A DNA stretch of 64,000 nucleotides, from positions 60,046,504-60,110,503 of the forward strand of contig JACBWW010000003.1 in assembly GCA_020086605.1 (NCBI GenBank), written 5' to 3'. Shown one piece after another: positions 38,351 through 49,161 of this stretch. The DNA comes from Lanius collurio (Eukaryota > Chordata > Aves > Passeriformes > Laniidae). The notes below the pieces were generated by a model. That model was not told the DNA's origin. It worked only from the letters and a program-made list of their open reading frames with translations, and searched no databases. Position 1 is the first letter of the stretch. Each line of letters starts with the position of its first letter. A program made the translations under genes and the position numbers.

Positions 38351-39499
38351 ATGAAAAAAAAGGATTTCCTTTCTTTCACTGGATTTTGGATCAGATTCAA
38401 AGAGATCTGATGGTTTAGAAAGTAGGGGATTGTTATTTTTTTTCCCCCCATTCCTTTGTTACTTCTCCATCTCACATTTGTGATTCGGGTCCATTTCTTT
38501 TTCCAATCTCTACAGCCAGTGACAGGAAGTTGGGGCTGCTTGACCCCCTCCCATTCATTTTTAGAGGAGATGTTAATTAAAAAACTGCACAGCAGGGCTG
38601 AAACTACTAGAAACTAGAAAGGGAGAAAGAATGAGGCAGAACAGCAAATTGTAGCAGACTTTGAATGTCCTTTGCTCATGATGCTTTTTCCCATTTAAGT
38701 ACTTTCACGGCTGTTCAATGCACTGCTCAAGCTCAATTTGTCTTGCACACAGATCTTACTGAAAGGTAATAAGCAAGTCCTAGGTAGAGAGTCAATTAAC
38801 ATGTAATCTTTGACATTTTGTATCAGCAGCAGCTGCCAAATGAGTGCTTTTCTTTATACTGAATAAAATCTATTGCTTGAGTGAAAATTTGATTTTATGT
38901 TAAATTTTTCCATATTCATCTAGGATCTCCTCCAGACCCATGGTGGGGAGGTACACCAAGTTTTGCCTCCAAAATTATCAACAAAACTCTTCTTGAGCTC
39001 AGGGAGTAACAAACTAGTCCAACAATGAGCATGGTGGTAGATCAAAATTTGCTTTCCTTTCACTTTGTCCTTTTGGGGCCAAATTTTCATTTTCACACCT
39101 GTAAGGTTCTGACCAGTGAAGAGGTGGTGTGTGTAGATGGCCACAGCAGCTGCTGACACTGCTTTTCATAAAGGGTTCCCTCTCCTGCTTCACAGACAGC
39201 TCAGCTGCTCTGGAAACAAGTCCTGAACCTGACCCACAACAGCAACTTGATCTGAGATTACCTGATGTTATCAAGATGCAAATCAGGAGTTCAGCTGCTG
39301 TTGCTTCACAAGGCAAAAAACACCAAGGGAGTGTGAAAGGCTGGGCAGCTGAGGCTTGTCCTCTCAATCCTCCCTAAGTTGCCAAGACACCAGGCCCTTT
39401 ATTTGCAGTACATAAACACCTTGAGCAGCTCTGGCAGAAAACATGACAGGTGAGGGACTTTATTGGATAATACAGGTACCTCAGAACTCAACTTGCTGG

Positions 39500-39640
39500 A
39501 CGGGGACTGCAATTTCTCAGATAACTGTGAAAGATTCCAGCTGAGATTTCAATTGGTACAGCTACAGAAATATTTAATAATGGTAATTAAATTATTATCA
39601 CTGCTCTGTAATTCCATAATGTGTAATAAAATGGTGTCTG
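39500..39640. promoter_or_regulatory. AT-rich candidate homeodomain-binding block
   Basis: TTTAATAATGGTAATTAAAT at about 39573-39592 includes TAATTA at 39584-39589, with further ATTATTATC and GTAATTCC motifs. Weak evidence, based on composition. Confidence 0.2.
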
Positions 39641-40914
39641 TTAGTTTAAAATATGCACACAACTAAATATAGCAATTGCAATAAGCTCCATCTTGCTCAC
39701 CTGTCTGTGTCACTGTTGAATCCCCACCAGTCACAACATGTCTGAGATTCCACATCAGTTCAAAAAGCTGTAATTATCGGTCTTTGAAAGACTAACAAGT
39801 AAGCAGGATTATATAAAAGGATTAAGCACATAAAAATAACATAGTAAAAACTGTAGGTGGGCTAATCTCTGAATCACCCGAGAAGGCTGAAATTCTCCTG
39901 TTTTATAGAGCTGCATATTTTCTACATCTTGTTTCGCTCTGTAGACTGTTTGAAATAAACTGCCACCTGTGCCCAACAGACAGGCTACAAGAATGTTGTC
40001 ACCAGAGCTCCAGTTCTGGGCCACTTGCTTGAAACAGTCACAGCTCTTCAAGTGGCCCCGTCCATCTGAAGGTCATGCAAACATGGATAAGTTTCACATC
40101 AAGAGATACCTTTGCTCTTTTCTCTTAATACATGTGAAATGCAGGCAAGATAATAGCAACACTCATGAGAGAGTGATTATCATCATTGTGATGTTCATGG
40201 AAGAAAGGCTTTGGCTCAATGAGCTCTGACTTGGAAACAATTTTGCAAAAAAGAAGAAAGGAATGAGAGTGATAATCTGAAACCCAAATCCACTAGGAAG
40301 TGATTTATTGCAGTGCTGTGTGGACTGTGTAATGCTAAAGCAAAGTGGAGTTCAAGCCTGTAAAGAGAGATCTCTGCCACATGAACATGTTTGGTGCATC
40401 ACCAGCACCATGTACCCACCATACCTGCTGCCCTCCCATCAGCAGAATGGCCCCTCCTCAGGTTCCCTTCACTAGATGGTCAATTAAATCAAGCTGATGA
40501 AGCAGACAAATCCAGCCAAAGGACAAATTAAGCTGCACAGGATGTCCTGTTGCCAAGGCAGAAATGTAACACAGGGAACAGATGCAGAGGGGCGGCTGCT
40601 CTCCCAGAACGAGGTGCCGGGCAGTGCCAGGAAATGCTACTAGGAATTAATGGCAACATGGTCTCCATGGTGAACAGAAAAGCCATGCCATGAGATGCCT
40701 GAGCCAAACACTGTGGCTGATAAAAGCAAAAATTACAGAGAGAGAGAGATTATTCAAAGAATGATCCAGCAGGTAAGAGTTTACTAACTTTTATGAAGAA
40801 TAGATCAATAAAAGAATGTTCTCAATGAGAGAAGAAATTAATTGCAGTCAGTGTTGCTGGTGTATGAGTGGAAAGGTCACCGAGGGTCTGGAGCAGGAGC
40901 TGAACAGATTGAAG

Positions 40915-41060
40915 TTTGTATTACACAGTGTTAGATAAAAATGCAGAATAATTGCTTTTGCAAGCTTGCAAAGGATTAAACTGATTTAAATGGGATGAAT
41001 CTTGCTGCAGCCCACTGCATCAGCTGCGTGACAGTAATTAATATGTAGATTAGAAAAAAA
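40915..41060. promoter_or_regulatory. Compact candidate enhancer with MEIS/homeobox-like composite site
   Basis: Within 20 bp are CAGCTG (41021-41026), TGACAG (41029-41034, the MEIS/TGIF core) and TAATTA (41035-41040). The 16-bp palindrome at 40957-40972 lies just upstream. Unique DNA, no repeat. Function is inferred from motif grouping only. Confidence 0.3.
40957..40972. repeat. 16-bp perfect palindrome
   Basis: TTTGCAAGCTTGCAAA equals its own reverse complement. It contains two TTGCAA half-sites, the core preferred by C/EBP-type bZIP proteins. It lies 50 bp from the cluster of factor-like motifs at 41021-41040. Confidence 0.9.
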
Positions 41061-41327
41061 GCTCTAAACCCAGACATTTACTCTGCACTAAGGCAACATC
41101 CTTCTTTCAAAACTTCAGTGACATCTCAGGCTTTAGCACAACAGTGGGCAGGTGTCTTCCAATGCACAAGGATATTAATATACTGATGAATTAATTTTCC
41201 AGAGTGTTTTTTAATGCCAAACAAGTTAATTTGGGACAATAAACTGAAGATCTAATTTCACACTACAAATTTAAAAAGTACTTAGGAAAACAATATTCAG
41301 TTTACTTACGAACATATATAATGAAGG

Positions 41328-41548
41328 TCATAGAATCATAGATTGGTTTGGATTTGGAAGGGACCTTAAACATCATGCAGCTCCAACCCTGCTGCCGTGG
41401 GCAGGGACACCTTCCAGTAGACGAGGCTGCTCAGACACCCATCCAGCTTGACCTTGAACACATCCAGGGATGGGGCAGACACGGCTTCTCTGGGAAACCT
41501 GTGCCAGGGCCTCACCACCCTCACAGGGAAGAATTTTTTCCTATTATC
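41328..41548 (-). mobile_element. CR1 LINE, 3'-end part, left of the inserted LTR
   Basis: The plus strand shows TCATAGAATCATAGATTGG, then GGGACCTTAAA, GGCAGGGACACCTTCCA and GGATGGGGCAGACACGG. These are the reverse complement of the CR1 3' UTR and 3' end. The element continues at 42226 after the solo LTR. Confidence 0.9.
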
Positions 41549-42219
41549 TGTAGAAAATATATAGGGGGCGCTGTACTCAGTCGGTTCAGGGATGATTTCT
41601 ACAGTTCAAGGCAGCTCCTGAAACATGCAGTTTATTTGCAAGGGTCGTGGGTGCAGGAGCTCTGCCTAAGCTGCCAGCCACAGCTTAGGGCATGCCCCAG
41701 AGAGAGCGAGAGAGCATAAGGGTAAGAGGGAAGAGTAGAGAGCTTAAGAGAGGAGAGCTTAAGAGACCTAAAAGTCTGGTTACATGATATTATATCTCTT
41801 CTTATACTGAATATGGTAATATTACAACATCCAATCAGTAGAAGACAGAAGTCCTTATAGAATTTACATACAACCTATCACAACTATTACATTACCATAC
41901 TGTGTTACATTTTAACTCCTAAAAACTATTTCCTAAAGCTACTTTTTTCTTCCCTGCCACACTGGCAGGGTCTCTCTGACCCTTGGACCTTTCTGTTTGC
42001 TGAAGCATCCTCTTCTTTGCTAAAGACATTGTTCAATCAAGAGGGATTCTCCTTCAGCTGGCTAGCTCATTGTTTTTTGGTTGTACATTAACTAACAGCT
42101 TGATATCTTATATTTCAAAGCTAGCTTTCATTTCTATTTCACTTACAGATTTTATATTTCCAGAATCTTTTGCCAAGCAGTCATATTTATAAGGTTTCCT
42201 TATTTCATCCTCCCCAACA
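41549..42219 (-). mobile_element. Solo LTR, 671 bp, ERVK-like, inserted in a CR1
   Basis: The element starts TGTAGAAAATATA on the plus strand and ends CCTCCCCAACA. It has an exact 6-bp duplication, ATTATC, at 41543-41548 and 42220-42225. Removing the LTR and one ATTATC joins the CR1 smoothly on both sides. A minus-strand AATAAA at about 41628-41635, some 85 bp from the left end, gives minus orientation, so the LTR begins TGTTGGGGAGG at 42219. No retroviral internal region remains. A short run of AGAGAGCTTAAGAG-type repeats lies at about 41699-41768. Confidence 0.9.
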
Positions 42220-42225
42220 ATTATC

Positions 42226-42465
42226 TAATCCAAACTCCCCATCTTTCAGCTCAAAGTCATTCTCCCTTGTCCTAGCTCCCCGTGCTCTGGTGAAAAGTCC
42301 CTCTCCAGCTTTCTTGTAGCACCTTTAGGAACCTGAACATGCTATAAGGTCTCCACAGAGCCTTCTCTTTTCCAGGCTGAACAACCCCAGGTCTCTGAGC
42401 CTGTCTTCACAGAAAAGGTGCTTCAGCTCACTGATATCTTCTTGGACTTGCTCCAACAGGTCCAG
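42226..42465 (-). mobile_element. CR1 LINE, continuation right of the inserted LTR
   Basis: The sequence resumes with TAATCCAAACTCC, CCTTGTCCTAGC, AAAAGTCCCTCTCCAGC, CCAGGCTGAACAACCCC and GACTTGCTCCAACAGGTCC. This is the inverse of the region just upstream of the CR1 3' UTR. It then fades into unique DNA, giving the usual 5'-truncated copy of about 460 bp in total. Confidence 0.88.
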
Positions 42466-44322
42466 GAATGACAAAGAAGGATTACAAGAATAACTCAGAA
42501 GGATTGTGACTCCCTTTGGACTCAGCAGACAACCTTATCATAGACAGCCTCATGAGTTCTGTGTAGCCAGATGTAAGAGAGAGTTTCAGCTGGAGAGAAA
42601 TGCTTTATAAGGAGCTGTGAATTTCTGCAAGATGAGCCACGTATTACAGGTGAATGTTTTAAACTGGTAAAAGTTTTACAACACCTGGATGTGCCTCTTT
42701 CTCTGGACTGACTTCTTCAATGCTCCCCTCCTGTCTGCAGCACCACAACCCCAAGGGCTCTTGCCTCAGACACACCACAGCAGCCTGGGACCTTTGTGGG
42801 CCATTACCTGTCTGGAGAACTGTTGCAATGCTTTGGTTTATGCAAATCAGACTTGAAATTTGGATGCTGAGAAACAGCAGTGTAACTCTTCAGCAAGTCC
42901 TGAGCAACTCTTCTGTGTCATTTTCACAGCAGCTTCATGTCCTGTTCCAGGTATTGCAAGACTTCCCCAGCCACCTGTGTGTGAGGAGTGCTCCCCACCC
43001 AGCTCCCATCTCCATCCACGTGCAGCTGGATGCTCATTTAGTGCCAATGAAATCCCAGCCACTGGCAGAGAATTAGTTCTGTTGTGTGCCTGCTGATGCT
43101 TTATAATCTCTATATATGCACAGCTAATTTTGTTTTTAACCATACTTGCTGTTACTCTCAATCTCTAAAACCTCCTGAGAAGTGGTATAATCCCATTGCT
43201 TCCCATTTTCATGACACATGCTCCTAAGCACATTCAATTACTGCATGCATAATTGCCAGCTCACATAGGCTCAATTATTAGTTTCTAAATCAGGTATTTA
43301 ACCAACCCTTCTAAATCACTGGGAGGGTAATTTCAACACAGATTCATATACCCTTGTGGTGTCAGACTCAGTGAAATGGTTTGGGTTTGCAGTAAATCAC
43401 AGAGTATCCAAGTCTCAGTGCCTTCTGTTTTATAGGCAGGATCTAGAACAAGCAAAATCCTCTAATACACAGAATCCTGTTACATTTCTGAGTATGGGGA
43501 CAAGGCAAACTGCAGTTGAAAAATGGATCAACCAAAGCATTCAGCATAACAAAGGAGCACCAAGAGATCTGAAAGCAGAGCGAGAGGCAAGGCATTCTTC
43601 TGAATACAGAGCACAAGGGAAGAAGCATGAATGTCCAATTCAGATGGATCTGAGCTCCACTGGGAAATATGCAATTAAACAACAATCTGGTTTCATGCTG
43701 AGCTGTGATGTGGGACATCCTGACATCCAGCCTAGAAACCTTACTGATGCCTCACAGCACTCACTGCCCTCAAGTCTTTGTGAGCCAACTTAAGCATAAA
43801 GTACAGACTCTAATAGCTGGTGAACAAGGGTGTGGAAAGAGAGAAGAAAGTCAAAACCACAGTTTGTAGCCTAAGACAAAACACTTTCTCTGCTTTTAGG
43901 TGTGGCCAGGAGGAAAGAAGTCCCAGCTTCTCTATAGAAAATAATAAATTTTGCTACTAAACACATTAATATTTTTAATTCAAGACAGACAGACTTCTGG
44001 TTTGCAATACTACCAAATCAGACTTTTCAAGAATATCCTTTGTGTTTGGTTTTGCAAGCTGTCTTTATGATTGCTGTGGTGTCCCACTGCTCCCTTAGCA
44101 TCCACTAAGTCTACCATTAGGGGCTGCACAGCAGTTACATGACAAGATACTCTCATGTTAGGTATCTACAGTTCCTGGTCCTACACAGAATCCTATGTTG
44201 AAAATACCAACCCAAACCATAACTGCTTGAAAAACAGGGTAACAAATCATGCCAGCATCTGTCCTTTTGTGCTTCCACCTGCCTGCCAAGGAAATATCAG
44301 TTTCTAGAACTTCTGGAACTTC

Positions 44323-44342
44323 CTTTTTTTTTTTTTTTTTTT
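44323..44342. repeat. Poly(T) tract
   Basis: About 20 consecutive T within unique sequence. No retrogene body or target duplication is recognised beside it. Confidence 0.75.
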
Positions 44343-44723
44343 CAAGAGGAAAGACAAACACAAGGCTACACAGCTTCTCTTGGCTCTGCCACAGATTTAC
44401 AGCTACCCCCTACTCTAATTCTGCACTTACACACATGAAAATACCCTGTATTTTAAGACCTCATATCAATCCCACCTACTTGGAGGTGAGAGCAAGACCT
44501 TTGGGGCAAGGATTTTTGCTGAGATTTTACAGAACCTACTACATTCACTGACTAAATTCTGAATTCTATTACAAACTAACAGTAAAATAAAAAGGCCTTT
44601 CTTAACTCCAGACATAATAAAATATTTCCTTTTTTATTAATTATTGTCAGAGCTTCTGTTACATTTGGCTTTCTTCTGCAACAGTTTTTAAGGTTATGGT
44701 TTAAACAACAAACCAAACCAACT

Positions 44724-44830
44724 AAAAAAAAAAAAAAAAAAACAAAACCAAAAAACCCAAACAAAACAAAAACTCACAAACAAACAAACAAAAAAAACCC
44801 ACCCAAAACAAAAAACCAAGCCAAACCAAA
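44724..44830. repeat. A-rich low-complexity tract with CAAA units
   Basis: About 19 A are followed by AACAAAACC, CAAACAAAAC and ACAAACAAACAAA units. It resembles the tract at 62103. Confidence 0.9.
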
Positions 44831-45745
44831 GCAATGAAAAACACCACAAACCCTCAAAATTCTAATAAACTTTTCTCCTAGTGCATCCTCCATCCTCCTT
44901 AGTATAAAATGCCATGGTATGGATTCCATGCTGAGTCCCTGTTTTAAGTAAGACTAAATAAATATTAGGCTCACTCAAAAGTCACAACAACTTTACACAA
45001 AGTCTAAGGTTTACCTGCTTCCCTTGTTTTCCTCACTTCAGAGGAGGCTGTGGAGAAACTCTGTAGTTAAGGGCATCATGTGGAGCTGGAAGTTCTGGTG
45101 CAGCTTCAGGTAAAGTAAAACAAAAATAACATTAGACTAATCCCCAAAAAGCATAGCACAATCATTGTGGCAGTCCCTTTATTTTCTGCTGAATTACATA
45201 AAAATTTACATTTTCCATCAGCTTGTTGGTTTTTTTTTTTTTCATTCTGACTCAGGAAAATTAAAGCATGAGAGTGGCTAAAGTACACCATCTACAGCTT
45301 TGTCCACATTTTCAGTTTAAACACACCTTTAGAGGCACAGAGAGAACTACAGAGGGCCACATTTTCAATGCAGATGCATTATGTTAGCAAGGAGCTTTTG
45401 CCAGAAAAAAAAAATCTATTCAGGTAAGTAGGAAAAGAATTTATTTTAAATAAATATATTCAAGTAATACAAAATTAAAACATAGGAGAGTCCCAGTATT
45501 AGCCATACCTGTGTAAGGAGTTTTATGCTGTCACCACTGTTCTTTTCCAAAGCCATAAATTCCATATTGGTTGATATCAGTGAAATCCCCAACATGCTCA
45601 TGAGCAGCTGTCTCCTTGAGCTTGGCCAAGAGCTCTGAGAGCAGAAGGCTCAGGAGAAACTTCCCAACATGCTTCAAGGGAAGTGGAAGGGATTAAGTTA
45701 ATGTTCCAGTTTTGGGGTATAATAGGAAGTTCCTACAGGACTTCT

Positions 45746-47297
45746 TGTTCTGGTTTGACCCTATCTGGACACCAGGTGCCCCCCAAAGCTGTTCTGTCAG
45801 TTCCCTTCCTAGCTGGACAGGGGAGAGAAAATATAATGAAAGGTCATTGAGTTGAAATAAAGGCAGGGAGAGATCACTCACCAGTTACTGTCACAGGTAG
45901 AACAGATCCATCTTGGGGAAATTAATTGAATTTATAACCAATCAAATCAGAGTAGGGTAATGAGAAGTAAAGCAAACCTTAAAAACACCTTTCCCACCAC
46001 CTCACCCTCCTAGCTGGACTCTACCTCCTCAGGGTGCAGGGGGACGGGGAATCTTGGAGTTATCAGCTGTCCACTGCTTAATTTTGTGGCGAGCTTGCCT
46101 CTTTATGTCTTGGAATATCTTTAGACCATTCACAAACAGCCTGGATATCCCTCAACTGTGCAGCCCCACTTAAGCCAGTGTTTGTTGACAGCCACCACCA
46201 GAGCAGAAGTTGAGAAGAGAAATACAGCTCAAACCTCTTATGATGTTAAGTCATTTATTCCCTCTGTCCTGGAGGGGGACAGAGCACCCGACCTGGGCAG
46301 AGTCCGCGAGGTAAGAGGGAGGGGCTTTGTGTCCTGCTGGTTTTATCACAGACAGGGGGAAAGGGGATCCCAGGGGCAGGGATGAGACAAACAACCAACC
46401 AGATCAGAGCCCGGGCTGCTGGAACCTAAGGCAGACCTGACTCAGTGACATGGCAGGGACCCGGCCGGGGTGGCCCAGGGGGATCCACTGCAACACGGGA
46501 ATGGGGCTGAGGTCAGTTCATCACTTTGTTTTGTCTCTGCTGCTGCTTCCTCCTCCAGCCCAGCTCCAGCACAGGGTCCCTCCCACAGGAAAGCCCTCCA
46601 TGGACTTCTACAACCTGAGTCCCACCAATGGGCTGCAGCTCTGCACAGACTGCTCCAGCTCTCCACAGGGGCCCAGGTCCTGCCAGGACCCTGCTAAGCA
46701 TGGGCTTCCCATGAGGTCACAGCATCCTTTGGCCATCTTCCTGCTCTGGTGTGGGGTCCTGCAGGGGCTGCAGGTGGATCTCTGCTCCCCCATGGACCTC
46801 CATGGGCTGCAGGGGCACAGCTGCCTCACCATGGGCTGCATCAAGGAAATCTCAGCTCCAGCTCCTGGAGCACATTCTCCCCCTCCATGTTCACTGACCT
46901 TGGTGCCTGCAGAGAGGTTGCTCTTACATATTCTCACTCTTCCTGCCTGCAATTACTTCTGCACAATGACTTTCTTTCCCTTTATTAAATATGTTACCCC
47001 AGAGGAGTTACAACCCTCACTATAGGGCTCAGCCTTGGCCAGTGGCGGGTGTGCCCTGGAGCCAGCTAGCACTGGCTCTGGCAGATATGGGGAGAAGTTT
47101 TTGGCAGCTTCTCACAGAAGCCAAATTGTAGCCCCACTGCTACCAAAACCTGGCCATGCAAACCCAACAGCTATTGAGGTGTTCAGCAGAACACCTGTTC
47201 TGCTGGCAAAGCTATTGAGTCAACGCTGGCAAATGGAGAGAGCAGTTCCTGAGGACCACATAGTCCTGGTGAACACTACTGGGTTCAAAACCAGACA
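45746..47297 (-). mobile_element. Solo LTR of an ERVL-like retrovirus, 1552 bp, with internal rearrangement
   Basis: The element starts TGTTCTGGTTTGA and ends TTCAAAACCAGACA, which are complementary inverted ends. Flanks are CTTCT (45741-45745) and TTTCT (47298-47302), a 5-bp duplication with one change. The right-hand half contains serial GGCTGCAG/CCTGCTCCAG-like tandem motifs (about 46550-46880). These give spurious long frames such as 46450-47025 on the plus strand and are not coding. The left part is homologous, in opposite orientation, to the LTR piece at 30786-31114, which places R/U5 at the left and gives minus orientation. About 430 bp in the middle (46050-46495) looks like an extra insertion or duplication. 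Confidence 0.8.
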
Positions 47298-47302
47298 TTT
47301 CT

Positions 47303-48363
47303 CAAGTACTTCAGTAAATAACTTTTGTTATTGCATTTCCAAGTGTGCTGACCTCACAAAACAGCAAGGGCATTATGCCATGAGAACCTGTAAGTACTAC
47401 AGTTTGTAGTGAAAAGCTCTTGTGCTGTGGCATGACCCAGGAGTTCAAATCAACACCCAGTGCATGGGAATCACCTGAACAGAAATGGAAAACATCTCTG
47501 TGTGAGCAGGACTGCACTCTAAATAGACAAGGTTCCATGTGCAATTCATTTAAGGTCTGAAAATGCAACCTGAATAGCTAAACCCAAACTCTAAACAGAA
47601 TGTCACTGTCTAGGCAAACTCTGTGGCAAGCAAAGGGTGGTTGTTTTTGCTGGAGAAACTGATTGGCCTTGGACCAAGAGGTTAGAGGTATACACAAAGG
47701 AACTCCATAGAGATTTTCTGATTTGGACCTTCTTTTATATCTTGGATTTGGATTGTCTCACTCATTCAGTCACCATTAGATGAAAGGAACTGTCTCAACA
47801 TGGATTTGAACAAGCTATCTATCCCTGAACAATTCTGTACTCTACTTTTAATACCAGAGGCCCATTCAGCTTTCATCTCCCAGAAAGTATTTTCACTCCT
47901 AATGGCAGTAGGAAAATAAATGCTAGAAAGGCTAATCAAAAAGGGGAACCATTTCCAAAACAAAGTGTAAAAAACATTGACTGGCTCTGTAATCCACTGT
48001 GGTATTTTGTCCCTTATTTCACTGCTAGTCCATAAAGAATATTACCAATGTGGAGTTCCTGTGGTCTCATGTATCTTAATGTGTTCCTGTAAAACACATT
48101 TGCAGTGTGTTTTGTTTGGGTGCACAACACAAAATGATCCCTTATTTTCCAGAAGATAGCATTCCTTGAACTGAAGAAAAACCCGTAACAAGGCTTGCTC
48201 TATAAATTCCTATTGTTTGTTTTCATTCAAAGACAGTGAAGACTTTCGATTCCTTTTAATTTACCTAGGCTGATAGTTTTTTCCACTTTTCAGGAAAATT
48301 TGCAACATCTCAAAAACCTGGAAGAGCTCTGTGCAACATATTGACTGTGATTTCTCTCTTTAT
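47303..48363. other. Unique spacer between two LTRs
   Basis: AT-rich DNA with no frame above 85 codons and nothing assignable. Confidence 0.5.
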
Positions 48364-48368
48364 CCCCC

Positions 48369-49156
48369 TGTTATAGATAGGTCAAAATTCATAAGAAATC
48401 AAAATGCTTTAAGTGGAATAAGTTATTAATGTGAAATCCAAAATGTGAAATATATCTTGTAAATTGTATATATGTTCAAATAAGTTATGTTCAGAGTATA
48501 CCTTGGCAAATCTCATGACATCTTGCCCAAGGAAGGTACTAATTAACATAAGAAGTGCAGGCAAGCTCAGAGGAGATGACCTCAGACCCATCAACCTCCT
48601 ATGATTTCATCTTACCCAACAAAAATCTTTTACATCTGAAAGAAGTAAGAGATAGGATCTGCTGCTCCTTGGACATTGCTGATGAGTGGACCTATTGCTT
48701 GAGACACTTCATTTTAATCGTATAAGGATTTCTCGGAAAGATCATCATCTGAACAGGACCCTTACCAGAAACGCTGAGATGAGTTACTGGAAACCATCAA
48801 CCAGAGCACAAAGAGAATCCTTGGACACATCAACATCTAAATGGACCACTGAGCACTGGGCCAGAGTATCATCAGGAGTGAAAAGAACAAAAGATTTCCT
48901 AGTCAGGAGCAAGAAAAACAGTATAAAAACTGGACTCAAAAACCTCGAAGGTGTGCGCTTACCTCTCTGAACTGCTGGTGGTCAGAGCTGTGTATGTGTC
49001 ACCCAGAGTCAAGAACCTAGGCTTGGCCCTGTTTTTCCTTTATAGTGGCTTATTAAGATTGTCAATTTGATTAAAATAAATTTTATTTGATTTTATATTA
49101 ATAATTTGGCTCGCGCAATTTATTAATTCGATGAAATTGACTTTTCATTTATAACA
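48369..49156 (+). mobile_element. Solo LTR, 788 bp, plus orientation
   Basis: The element begins TGTTATAGATAGG and ends TCATTTATAACA, with 7-bp inverted ends (TGTTATA/TATAACA). Flanks are CCCCC (48364-48368) and CCCCT (49157-49161), a 5-bp duplication with one mismatch. AATAAA at 49075-49080 lies about 80 bp before the right end, giving plus orientation. The terminal 100 bp are very AT-rich. There is no internal retroviral sequence, so it is a solo LTR. The short frame at 48686-48970 is within the LTR and is not a gene. Confidence 0.75.
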
Positions 49157-49161
49157 CCCCT

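Larger units (their letters stand above)
38351..41327. other. Gene-free unique sequence
   Basis: AT-rich except near 39100-39370. Holds the two motif clusters listed at 39500 and 40915 and a short GA run at about 40738-40749. No exon is recognised. Confidence 0.5.
42466..45740. other. Gene-free sequence between LTR insertions
   Basis: Contains a poly(T) tract and an A-rich tract. The 145-codon plus frame at 43356-43793 and the 118-codon one at 42720-43076 have no domain, and I did not recognise a retrogene. Confidence 0.5.

Noticed and set aside
43356..43793. 145-codon plus frame as a retrogene or exon
   Set aside because: No similarity recognised, no poly(A) tail or target duplication and no splice signals that make sense of it.
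46450..47025. 191-codon plus-strand frame, the longest in the window
   Set aside because: It lies entirely inside the 45746-47297 LTR and its length comes from GC-rich tandem motifs. No domain, and other phases are also open.
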